64,000 nucleotides of DNA from contig NZ_VDFY01000121.1 in the NCBI RefSeq assembly GCF_006228125.1, forward strand, positions 1 through 64,000. Reading direction: 5' to 3'. This document shows positions 34,673 to 41,891 of the stretch, piece after piece. Each line of letters begins with the position of its first letter. Position 1 is the first letter of the stretch. Position numbers and translations under genes: made by a program. The DNA comes from Micromonospora orduensis (GTDB lineage Bacteria; Actinomycetota; Actinomycetes; Mycobacteriales; Micromonosporaceae). The notes beneath the pieces are model-generated. The model did no database searches and was not told the origin of the DNA. It worked only from the letters and a program-made list of their open reading frames with translations.

Positions 34673-35620
34673 TCAGTCGATGGCCTGGTCGATCGTGGCC
34701 TGCTTGACGGCGATCGGGGTCTGCTTCCACTGGCCGAGGATCTTGGCGTAGCTGCCGTCGTCGATCAGCGACTGCACGGCGGCCCGGTACGCCTCGGCGA
34801 CGTCCTTCTTGCTCTTGAGGAAGCCGAAGCCGTTGGGGCTGGCGAGCCAGCCGTTGGGGGCGGACGGGTCGTCCACCAGGTCGGCCTTGCCCGCGAGCGT
34901 GCCGGCGGTGTCGACCAGGTTGACCCGGGTGGCGGCGACCACCTCGACGTTGCCGGCGATCAGGGCCTGCACCGCCTGCGGGTTCTCCGGGTACTCCTTG
35001 ACCTCGATGGCCCTGCCGGCGCAGCTCTCCGTGGAGTACGCGGCGAGGTTCTTGGCCTGGTTGCTGGCCTTCTGCACGGCGACCTTGCGCCCGCAGAGGT
35101 CCACGACGGTCTTGACGCCGAGCGGGTTGCCGGTCTTGACGAGGAAGCCGGTGCCGGAGGCGGAGTAGTCGACGAAGGTCGCGACCTGCTGGCGCTCCTT
35201 CTTGTCGGTGATGCCACCGGCGATGGCGTCGTACTTGCCGGCCTGCAGGCCGGGCACCAACCCGTCGAAGGGCTGTTGGGTGAAGGTGGCCTTGATGCCG
35301 AGTCGGGCGGAGGCGGCGAGGAAGAGGTCGTAGTCGAGACCCTTGAACTCGTCGGTCCGGCCCTCCTGCTTGAAGTCGATGAACGGCTCGTAGGGGGCGT
35401 TCGTGGCGACTGTGACCGTGCCGCGGCCGCGCAGGTCGGCGGGGACCTTCTTGGCGAGGTTGGCGTCGGTGCTGATGGGGCCGACGCCCTCGATCGTGAC
35501 GGTGATGGTCGGGACCTTGCCGCCGGAGCCGGCGGCCGTGGAGGAACTGCCACCGCAGCCTGCGGTGACGGCGAGGAGAGCCGTGGCCGTGGTGGCCATG
35601 GCGAGCTGACGGATGCGCAT
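34673..35620 (-). CDS. Polar amino-acid ABC transporter substrate-binding lipoprotein
   Basis: The 315-residue protein has a lipoprotein signal with lipobox LLAVTAGC (Cys22). An SBP_bac_3 fold follows: VTVATNAPYEPFIDFKQEGR, FKGLDYDLFLAASARLGI, FDGLVPGLQAGKYDAIAGGITDKKER, and VAVQKASNQ. An N-terminal insert of about 45 residues (GKVPTITVTIEGVGPISTDA) precedes the usual first strand. GGAAGG lies upstream of ATG 35620, and operator-like TGTAAC motifs lie just before it. It captures a polar amino acid or dipeptide for the adjoining importer. The ligand is not identifiable. Confidence 0.94.
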   Translation of the reverse strand: MRIRQLAMATTATALLAVTAGCGGSSSTAAGSGGKVPTITVTIEGVGPISTDANLAKKVPADLRGRGTVTVATNAPYEPFIDFKQEGRTDEFKGLDYDLFLAASARLGIKATFTQQPFDGLVPGLQAGKYDAIAGGITDKKERQQVATFVDYSASGTGFLVKTGNPLGVKTVVDLCGRKVAVQKASNQAKNLAAYSTESCAGRAIEVKEYPENPQAVQALIAGNVEVVAATRVNLVDTAGTLAGKADLVDDPSAPNGWLASPNGFGFLKSKKDVAEAYRAAVQSLIDDGSYAKILGQWKQTPIAVKQATIDQAID

Positions 35621-35659
35621 GGGGTGTCCTTCCGGGTGCCAGACGAACCAGCACCCGGA

Positions 35660-35705
35660 CTGTAACGCACATTACTATTTCTGTGGGGTTACAGTTTTCT
35701 GTAAC
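35660..35705. promoter_or_regulatory. Candidate RpiR operators: TGTAAC-N4-ATTAC and GTTACAG-TTTT-CTGTAAC
   Basis: Within the 90-nt gap between the RpiR gene and the binding-protein gene are TGTAACgcacATTAC (35661-35675) and a perfect 7-bp inverted repeat GTTACAG-TTTT-CTGTAAC (35688-35705). RpiR-family HexR sites (TGTAAT-N3-ATTACA) look similar. The first pattern recurs before the cyanophycinase gene at 36717-38147. Likely control sites for the importer operon. Confidence 0.65.
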
Positions 35706-35710
35706 GACCG

Positions 35711-36640
35711 TCAGCCGATACCGAACTCCTGCTGCGCCTGCTCCATCGCCTTCAGACGGGTGCCCGCGACCGGTCCGAGCCGATCGATGACCGCCGCCAC
35801 CACCGTCTCCACCAAGGCCAGCGCCGGCACGAAGCTGTCGTACAGCGATGGCGACTCAACCCGGCCGGGCAGCACCACCTCGGCCAGACCGGCCACCGGG
35901 GACAGCCACCGGTCGGTGAACAGCACCACCCGGGCGCCGCGCGCGGTCACCTCCCGGGCCAACGCCAGCGTCGGTTCCTCGTAACGCCGGAAGTCGAAGA
36001 GCACGACCAGGTCGCGCCGGCCCATGTCGACAAGCATGTCGGTGCGCTCCACCGGGCTGGCCGGCAACAGCCGGCTGCCCCCGCGCACCTGCATCAGGTG
36101 CAGCACCAGGTAGTGGGCGAGCAGTCGGGAGAACCGGCCGCCAGCCACGGTGACGCGCGACTGCTGGTCGGCGAGGAGCCGGGCCGCCGCGTCCAACTCG
36201 CCCTGCGGAAGCTCGACGAGCGTGCGGCTGACCGCCTCGGGCAGCCGCGCCGCGGCCCGGGCCAGCGCGCCCGCCGGCGGCTCCCCGGTGCGTTCCGCCG
36301 CCCGGTACGCGGTAAGGGGCGAGGTTTCGCGTTCGGTCAGCTCGTCGCGCAGCGCGCGCTGGAACTCCGGGTAACCACCGAAGCCGAGACGGCTCAGGAA
36401 ACGCAACACGGTCGGGGCACTCACCTCGGCGCGCTCGGCCAGGGCGGCCACCGTGCCCAGCCCGGCCGCCGGATAGGCGGCGAGCAGCGCCCGCGCCACC
36501 CGTCGCTCGGCGGGGCTGCACTCACCGAGGCGCTGGCGGATCAGGGCGGCCACCCCGACGGCCGTCGGCTCGGCGCCGTCGGTATCAGAACCGCTGGGGT
36601 ACGACGCCGCCGGCTGGGCGGCGTGATCGGAGGTCGACAC
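35711..36640 (-). CDS. MurR/RpiR-family transcriptional regulator
   Basis: The 309-residue protein (GTG 36640) has an N-terminal HTH_6 domain (residues about 26-105: LIRQRLGECSPAERRVARAL, RAEVSAPTVLRFLSRLGFGG). A C-terminal SIS-type domain follows (about 130-290: VTVAGGRFSRLLAHYLVLHL, DLVVLFDFRRYEEPTL, ARVVLFTDRWLSPVAG). SIS domains usually bind phosphosugars, but many actinobacterial members sit beside amino-acid or peptide genes. It lies 90 nt upstream of the importer operon on the same strand, and TGTAAC-type repeats fill that gap, so it is the likely regulator. The true effector is unknown. Confidence 0.9.
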   Translation of the reverse strand: MSTSDHAAQPAASYPSGSDTDGAEPTAVGVAALIRQRLGECSPAERRVARALLAAYPAAGLGTVAALAERAEVSAPTVLRFLSRLGFGGYPEFQRALRDELTERETSPLTAYRAAERTGEPPAGALARAAARLPEAVSRTLVELPQGELDAAARLLADQQSRVTVAGGRFSRLLAHYLVLHLMQVRGGSRLLPASPVERTDMLVDMGRRDLVVLFDFRRYEEPTLALAREVTARGARVVLFTDRWLSPVAGLAEVVLPGRVESPSLYDSFVPALALVETVVAAVIDRLGPVAGTRLKAMEQAQQEFGIG

Positions 36641-36716
36641 GCGCTGAGCCTAACCGTGGCCCGAGACGGCGCGGACGCACCGAACACGCCCGCGCCGCCC
36701 CTCGATCCACGCTCGG

Positions 36717-38147
36717 TCAGGACTTCGTGACGGTGCAGCTGTAGTCGGCGCTGCCCGAACCCGAGTACGCCTCCACCTCGACGTAGTAGGTCGCCGAGCC
36801 GGACGCGGTGCGGGTGGTGGACGCCGCCTCGTCGGTGCCGGCGCCGTCGTTGACCGACCGGGCGAGCGTGCTCCCGGTGGAGCTGAGCAGGTAGAGATCG
36901 GCGTCGTACGCGGTGGGCACCGCGCAGGTCACCGACAGCGTCTGGCCGCTGGCGAGGCTGACCGCGAAGTAGTCCCGGTCACTGCCGCTCTTCATGTCTC
37001 CCGTGACGGTCAGCGGGTAGCTGCGGCCGGTCACGTCGTTGGCCGTGGTGCGGGAGTCGTTGGCCTCCACCTCGGCGTAGCTTGCTCCACCGCCCGGCGG
37101 CGGGGTGGAGCAGTCGGTGACCGGCGTGCCGCTGTACAGGCTGCCGCTGGCCACCCCGTTGGTGACGCTCTTGAGGTAGTAGCCGCAGGTCGGCCGGTTG
37201 GCGAAGTTGTAGGTCTGGCCGCTGGTGAGCTTCCAGATCTTGAAGTTGGAGTAGGTCAGGGGCTGGCCGGAGCTGGCCACCTCCGGCTGATGGTCGCCGA
37301 GCACGACGTACGCGCTGGGGCCGCTGAGGGTGGCCAGTCCGTTGCGGTCGATGAAGAGCGAGGCACCCTCCTCGACGCCCACTCCCCAAGCCTTGCCGCC
37401 GCTGGTACGACCGTCCTTGATGGAACGCGCCACGAAGGCCATGAGCCGGCCCATCCGGTCCCGGGTGACGAAGTGCGAGTCGTTGACGGTGTCGGCGTAG
37501 TTCGGCCAGCGGAACATGCCGGTGGTGAAGGTCATCGACGAGTCGTACGGATCGTCGAGGGCGATGGCCGAGGTGGCGCTGCCGCCGCAGGCGTCGTACA
37601 CGATGTCGCTGTTGACGTGGTGCCCGGCGCTGCCGCCGCCGACGCCGCCGCCCTTGGCCACCACCGTCTCGACGGACGCCTCCAGCGCGGTGCCCTTCCA
37701 CGCCACGTACCGGCACTGGTCGCCACCCGCGAAGTAGACGAACTCGGCGTTACGGATGTCGGTGTTGACCTGGCTGTTGTTGCCGTCGCTGGCGGCGGTG
37801 AGGGTGAGCGTGGTGCAGGAGTTGACGCCACTCAGCCCGGTGATCACGTCACATTCCGGGGTGCCGGAGCCCGAGCCGGCGACGACCACCACGTCGATCG
37901 AGCCGGAGCCGCCGCGGATGGCGCTGATCGCCTGGTTCATCGTCGCGGTGATGACGCCGCCCGAGCCGTTCATGGTGTACGCCGGGCCGGACCAGCTGGC
38001 TCGACTGACGTCCGCCGAACTCCCCTGGCGAACCCGGGTGACCTGGGCCTGCGCGGCGGTCACCCCGATCGGTGCGACGGTCAGCAGGGTGGCTGCGGTG
38101 ACGAGCACCGCGACGCGCCTGCGGATGGGGTTGCGGGAAAGGGACAT
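36717..38147 (-). CDS. Secreted cyanophycinase-family (S51) protein with PPC domain
   Basis: I chose ATG 38147 (MSLSRNPIRRRVAV) because GGAGGTGCCC precedes it. The 476-residue protein has a signal peptide (to about residue 35), then a type 1 amidotransferase-like S51 domain (about 45-330). This holds FVYFAGGDQCRYV, nucleophile GGSAG (Ser173) and ALDDPYDSSMTF. A linker then leads to a C-terminal pre-peptidase C-terminal (PPC) beta-sandwich (about 370-476, ending DYSCTVTKS). Cyanophycinases cut the Asp-Arg polymer cyanophycin into beta-Asp-Arg dipeptides. A secreted form with a binding-type domain fits digestion of external polymer. TGTAAC-N4-ATTAC lies upstream. Whether cyanophycin itself is the substrate is not proven. 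Confidence 0.85.
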   Translation of the reverse strand: MSLSRNPIRRRVAVLVTAATLLTVAPIGVTAAQAQVTRVRQGSSADVSRASWSGPAYTMNGSGGVITATMNQAISAIRGGSGSIDVVVVAGSGSGTPECDVITGLSGVNSCTTLTLTAASDGNNSQVNTDIRNAEFVYFAGGDQCRYVAWKGTALEASVETVVAKGGGVGGGSAGHHVNSDIVYDACGGSATSAIALDDPYDSSMTFTTGMFRWPNYADTVNDSHFVTRDRMGRLMAFVARSIKDGRTSGGKAWGVGVEEGASLFIDRNGLATLSGPSAYVVLGDHQPEVASSGQPLTYSNFKIWKLTSGQTYNFANRPTCGYYLKSVTNGVASGSLYSGTPVTDCSTPPPGGGASYAEVEANDSRTTANDVTGRSYPLTVTGDMKSGSDRDYFAVSLASGQTLSVTCAVPTAYDADLYLLSSTGSTLARSVNDGAGTDEAASTTRTASGSATYYVEVEAYSGSGSADYSCTVTKS

Positions 38148-38214
38148 GGGCACCTCCGAGGGGCCGCTGTTCGATGAAACAGAAGTTACATCCACCGCCT
38201 TCGCTGCTCAATAC

Positions 38215-38229
38215 GTAATCTCTGTTACA
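38215..38229 (-). promoter_or_regulatory. Candidate RpiR operator TGTAAC-AGAG-ATTAC
   Basis: On the minus strand TGTAACagagATTAC repeats the 6+4+5 pattern found before the importer operon (35661-35675). It lies 68 nt upstream of the secreted cyanophycinase ATG, in a 203-nt gap with lower GC than the genes. A second GTTACA half-site lies at 38185-38190. Confidence 0.6.
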
Positions 38230-38241
38230 ACTACGTGACGA

Positions 38242-38260
38242 ATGCCGGACCGGCCGGCAT
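38242..38260 (-). terminator. Short hairpin downstream of the second cyanophycinase gene
   Basis: Arms ATGCCGG / CCGGCAT with a 5-nt loop lie about 90 nt past the stop at 38351. It could end that gene's transcript, but it has no T-run and the larger palindrome at 38271-38314 is nearer the stop. Weak. Confidence 0.3.
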
Positions 38261-38270
38261 CGGCGGACGC

Positions 38271-38314
38271 GCGGTATGACTCCACGTCATATCTATGACG
38301 CAGAGTCATACCGC
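38271..38314. repeat. 44-bp nested palindrome with four TATGAC half-sites
   Basis: Outer arms GCGGTATGACTC / GAGTCATACCGC (12 bp, perfect) surround inner arms CGTCATA / TATGACG (7 bp, perfect) with only TC in the centre and CA steps between. Four TATGAC/GTCATA units therefore alternate in orientation. It begins 36 nt past the stop of the upstream cyanophycinase gene and 124 nt before the next ATG. It could be a double operator for a dimeric regulator or an elaborate terminator. Confidence 0.7.
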
Positions 38315-38350
38315 TTGTGGTGGCGCCCGCTCGGTGGGCCGAACCCCCGA

Positions 38351-39604
38351 TCAGACCGGGCTGATGCCGATCACCGCGTCGACGAACGAGGTCGTCGAGC
38401 CCAGCCGGTAACCGGCGAACCCACGACCCCGGGTCACCTCGGCGGCGAACTGCGGGTCCTTCTCGTACGACGTGCCCGACGTTGACGCGCAACCGGCCTG
38501 GTCGACAAGCCCCTCGGCGAGCCCGACCAGTGCGTAGTCGTAAAAGACGTCGTCCGAGGTCGGCACGGTGCACGCGCCGGCGGCCGGCGCCACCCGTCGC
38601 TTGCCCGGCGCGATCACCGGCTGCCAGCGGTCCGACCGGTACCGGTCACCCGTGGTGAGCCGGGTCCACCGCACCCCCTCGATGCCCCAGACGGCCGACC
38701 CCGCGACCCGCGCCCGGCGCAGGTCGAGCACGCTCACCCCCCGCGTGCCGAGAACACGCAGCGACTGCCGGCGCGTGCCGACCCCGGTCACCTCCAACGC
38801 GGTGTCCTCGTCCAGGCCGAACACCCGGTGGTGCCCAGTGTCCGAAGCCAGCCGGATCGACCGACCCTCCCGACCCCGCCGGGAGAAGTGCGTGTCGAGC
38901 AACCCGTCGGTGAAGAAACCGAAACCGCCCCGGGGCAGGTAGGCCAGGACGCCGGCGTCCTCGAAGTAGCCCGGCCGGGCACCGTCGCGCAGGCCCGGCT
39001 CGGTGGAACCTCCGGTGATCATGTCGCGGCCGGCCATGATCTGCGCGCCCGCGCTGGTGCCGGCGACCACCGCGCCGCCGCGAAGCTTGCGCCGAACCGC
39101 CGCCAGCGCGGCGGTATCCCGCTGCGACTCTCCCCGGGTCATCGTGGTGACGTACCGGTACTGGTCGCCGCCGCCGAAGAAGAAGCCGGTCATCGAGTCG
39201 ATCTGCCGGACCACGGCCGAGTCCTCGGCCGCACCCGGCCGGTCCAGGTCGATCGGGATCCACTGCGCGTCGGCCACCCCGTAGCTCCGGAACAGCCTGG
39301 CGTAGTAGTCGCCGTTGCAGACGCTGTTGTTGCAGTCCGGCGTGTCCGCGTCCGGGTCTTCGGATGGCACCGGGGCGGCCGCGGTGACGATGCCGATCCG
39401 GGCCTTGCCGGCACCACCGGCCAGCCGGACGATGTCGCCGTAGACAGCGGCGTTGTCGTCGGCGAGACCGCCACCGACAAGGACCAGGCTGCCGCCGCGC
39501 GACTGGGACGGATGGGCCGAGGCTGGCGCCGCAGCCAGCGGGACGCTCAGCGCGACCGCCGTACACGCGGCGACCCCGAGGGTCAGCAGACGGTTCACGG
39601 GCAT
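38351..39604 (-). CDS. Secreted cyanophycinase-family (S51) peptidase
   Basis: The 417-residue protein (ATG 39604, upstream GAGGAGCAGTC) has a signal peptide ending PASAHP near residue 31. A full S51 domain follows: GSLVLVGGGLADDN, IGIVTAAAPVPS, FFFGGGDQYRYV, nucleophile AGTSAGAQIM (Ser184), then GLLDTHFSRRGREGR with a conserved His. GTSAG, FGGGDQ and THFSxRGR are hallmarks of cyanophycinase. It lacks the PPC domain of its neighbour and is closer to canonical cyanophycinase. Paired Cys near 91/96 suggest an extracellular disulfide. Its own promoter region is 39605-39775, shared with a divergent hemerythrin gene. Confidence 0.9.
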   Translation of the reverse strand: MPVNRLLTLGVAACTAVALSVPLAAAPASAHPSQSRGGSLVLVGGGLADDNAAVYGDIVRLAGGAGKARIGIVTAAAPVPSEDPDADTPDCNNSVCNGDYYARLFRSYGVADAQWIPIDLDRPGAAEDSAVVRQIDSMTGFFFGGGDQYRYVTTMTRGESQRDTAALAAVRRKLRGGAVVAGTSAGAQIMAGRDMITGGSTEPGLRDGARPGYFEDAGVLAYLPRGGFGFFTDGLLDTHFSRRGREGRSIRLASDTGHHRVFGLDEDTALEVTGVGTRRQSLRVLGTRGVSVLDLRRARVAGSAVWGIEGVRWTRLTTGDRYRSDRWQPVIAPGKRRVAPAAGACTVPTSDDVFYDYALVGLAEGLVDQAGCASTSGTSYEKDPQFAAEVTRGRGFAGYRLGSTTSFVDAVIGISPV

Positions 39605-39775
39605 GACTGCTCCTCACTGGAAACCGTGAGGGCGGGCCGGGATGAAGCGTACGGCAGCGTAACGACGCGGACAACGTCCCGGACGCCATCCATCGGTGGT
39701 CGTAGGTTTGCCCAGCCGGTGCGGGGTACCAGGGGCCACACACCCACCGATCCGCAACCGGTAAGGGGACACGAG

Positions 39776-40381
39776 ATGAGCAACCCACAGAGCACCGACG
39801 ACCAGGATGTCGTCGACATCCTCGTCGCCGACCATCGTGAGGTCGAGAGCCTCTTCGTCGAGTTGGAGTCGCGGCAGGGCACCCCCGATTACCGCCGCCA
39901 GATAGCCGACGTGGTGATCGCCGAACTCGTCCGCCACGCCGTCGCCGAGGAGGCGTACGTCTACCCGACGGCCCGCAAGGTGCTGCCCGACGGCGACCAG
40001 ATCGCCGAGCACGAGATCGCCGAACACTCCGACGCGGAACGGACCATGAAGGACCTGGAGTCGGTCGACCCGTCCGACAGCCGCTTCGACGAGTTGCTCG
40101 CCCACCTGACCGGCACCATCCGGCACCACGTGCGGGACGAGGAGAACGACCTCTTCCCCCGGCTCCGCGCCGCGGCGGCCCGGGAGGAGCTGGTCGAGCT
40201 GGCGGCGAAGGTGACGGCGTTCAAGAAGGTCGCGCCGACCCGACCACACCCGGGCGCGCCGGACCACCCGCCGGCGAACAAGCTGCTCGCCCCCGGCACG
40301 GGCATGATCGACCGGATGCGTGACGCGCTGAGCGGCCGGCCGACCTCGATGAGCGAGCTACGCGAGAACCAGCAGCGCTGA
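39776..40381 (+). CDS. Hemerythrin (HHE) domain protein
   Basis: ATG 39776 (MSNPQSTDDQDVVDIL) with AAGGGGA upstream is the right start; the longer frame upstream runs opposite the cyanophycinase gene. The 201-residue protein has a four-helix HHE domain. His/Glu ligands appear in LVADHREVESLF, LVRHAVAEEAYVYP, EHEIAEHSDAE and IRHHVRDEENDLFP, consistent with a di-iron site that binds oxygen or reactive species. A C-terminal linker of about 50 residues (PTRPHPGAPDHPPANK) ends in a short helix. A strong terminator follows. Role: probably oxygen, NO or peroxide sensing or protection. Confidence 0.92.
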   Translation: MSNPQSTDDQDVVDILVADHREVESLFVELESRQGTPDYRRQIADVVIAELVRHAVAEEAYVYPTARKVLPDGDQIAEHEIAEHSDAERTMKDLESVDPSDSRFDELLAHLTGTIRHHVRDEENDLFPRLRAAAAREELVELAAKVTAFKKVAPTRPHPGAPDHPPANKLLAPGTGMIDRMRDALSGRPTSMSELRENQQR

Positions 40382-40405
40382 GCGACGCACGGTCCGCACA
40401 GGACG

Positions 40406-40439
40406 CTCCCGGGCCGCCGATGGGTCGGCGGCCCGGGAG
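40406..40439. terminator. Strong terminator after the hemerythrin gene
   Basis: Perfect 15-bp arms CTCCCGGGCCGCCGA / TCGGCGGCCCGGGAG with a TGGG loop begin 24 nt after the hemerythrin stop. It also faces the end of the small minus-strand antitoxin-like gene. Confidence 0.85.
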
Positions 40440-40451
40440 ACGTCCGGCACG

Positions 40452-40568
40452 TCAACGGACCTGATCGCCCTCGCCGGTACGCGCCTGCGCCTGGTCCACG
40501 CCCTTGTCGATCTGGTCGTCGTACCTGCCGCCGGTGCGCTTGTCGGCCATGTCGCCGGCCTTCTCCAC
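40452..40568 (-). pseudogene. Truncated MT0933/Rv0909-like antitoxin
   Basis: The 38-residue frame from GTG 40568 reads VEKAGDMADKRTGGRYDDQI and continues IDKGVDQAQ. This is the C-terminal half of the MT0933-like antitoxin family, where a run such as DQGVEKAGDMxDxRTGGRYxDQIDxGVD is typical. The expected N-terminal amphipathic helix (about 20 residues) is missing. The frame upstream instead reads unrelated residues, although RVDQG just before the GTG also fits. No toxin gene is adjacent. It may be a relic, or a short real gene starting at a non-canonical codon. Confidence 0.5.
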
Positions 40569-40733
40569 ACCCTGGTCGACTCGGGGAGCACAAACGCCGG
40601 GACCGGCGAACCACCCGCCGGACCGTCCGAGCCGGCGTACGATCCGCGCGGACGACCGGCCCGGCGTCGGGCGATTCGGGTGTCGGCGCACGGCTGGGCG
40701 GGTACCGACCTCGCGAGATCGAGGAGGGCCGAC

Positions 40734-41891
40734 ATGGCGGCAGACGAAGCCGGGACGGACACCGCGCCGACACAGGGCACCGCGCCGAGGACGGGCACCG
40801 GCGCGACGCCCACGAACGGCGACACGGGACCGCGCCAGGCGTGGGCGGCGCTGCCGTGGCTGGTCCGGACCGCGGTGCTGTGGAGCGCCTGCCTGGTGGT
40901 GGTCGTCGCCGGGCTCTACCTGGTGGGCCGGATCGCCGTACTGCTGGCGCCGCTGGCCATCGCGTTGGCCGCCACCGTCTTCCTCACCGCGCTGCTCGAC
41001 CCGGTGCTGCTCCTGCTGCGTCGGCTGCGGCTGCCGGCGGCGCTGGCCGCGCTGCTCACGGTGCTGCTGCTGCTCGGCGTCCTGGTCGGGCTGGGCGCGC
41101 TGGTGTGGAACCTGACCGCCAGCCAGTTCGACCAGCTCAGTCAGGAGCTGACCCAGGGGCTCGAACGCAGCCGGGACTTCGTCACCTCGACCCTGCCGGT
41201 CACCGACGCCCAACTGGACCGGCTGGTCGAGCAGGCCCGGCAGGGCTTCAGCGGCAGTTCCCCGGACCCGGTGGCGGGTGCCCGGACCGCCAGCGAGGTG
41301 GTCGGCTCCGCGCTGCTCGCCCTGGTGCTGCTCTTCTTCCTGCTCAAGGACGGCCGGTCGATGTGGCACTGGGTGCTGTCGCGGGTGTCCGGTCCGAACC
41401 GGTCGGTGGCGACCGAGGCCGGTCGGGCGGGCTGGCAGACGCTCGGCGCGTACAGCCGGGGAACGATGCTGATCGCCGCCATCGACGCGATCGGCATCGG
41501 CCTGGCCCTGGTGCTGCTGCGGGTGCCGCTCGCCCTGCCACTGGCGTTGATCACCTTCCTCGGCGGTTTCGTACCCATCATCGGGGCGACCGTCGCGGGT
41601 GCGGTGGCGGTGCTGGTGGCGTTGGCGGCGAACGGGCCGACCACCGCGCTGCTCACCCTCGCCGCCGTGATCGCCGTGCAGCAGATCGAGGGCAACCTGT
41701 TGGAGCCGCTGGTGATGAAGCGGCAGGTCCGGCTGCATCCGGCGGTGATCCTGGTGGCGGTCACGGCCGGCACGTTGATCGCGGGTATCGCCGGCGCCTT
41801 CGTCAGCGTCCCGATCACCGCCGTGCTCTGGCGCGTCATCGACACAGTTCAACGACGCAGGTCCGCCGCGAACGGTCTGCTCACCGGCTGA
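40734..41891 (+). CDS. AI-2E family (PerM-like) transporter
   Basis: ATG 40734 (MAADEAGTDTAPTQG) with GAGGAGGGCC upstream. The 385-residue protein has a disordered N terminus and then about eight membrane helices. These include the PerM/AI-2E pattern of two N-terminal helices, a long periplasmic amphipathic stretch (QLSQELTQGLERSRDFV), then LLFFLLKDG, PLALPLALITFLGGFVPIIG and the signature QQIEGNLLEPLVMKRQVRLHP. Family members are permeases of unclear substrate (AI-2 in a few cases, Na+/H+ in others). The 3' end overlaps the convergent hydrolase gene by 11 nt. Confidence 0.92.
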   Translation: MAADEAGTDTAPTQGTAPRTGTGATPTNGDTGPRQAWAALPWLVRTAVLWSACLVVVVAGLYLVGRIAVLLAPLAIALAATVFLTALLDPVLLLLRRLRLPAALAALLTVLLLLGVLVGLGALVWNLTASQFDQLSQELTQGLERSRDFVTSTLPVTDAQLDRLVEQARQGFSGSSPDPVAGARTASEVVGSALLALVLLFFLLKDGRSMWHWVLSRVSGPNRSVATEAGRAGWQTLGAYSRGTMLIAAIDAIGIGLALVLLRVPLALPLALITFLGGFVPIIGATVAGAVAVLVALAANGPTTALLTLAAVIAVQQIEGNLLEPLVMKRQVRLHPAVILVAVTAGTLIAGIAGAFVSVPITAVLWRVIDTVQRRRSAANGLLTG

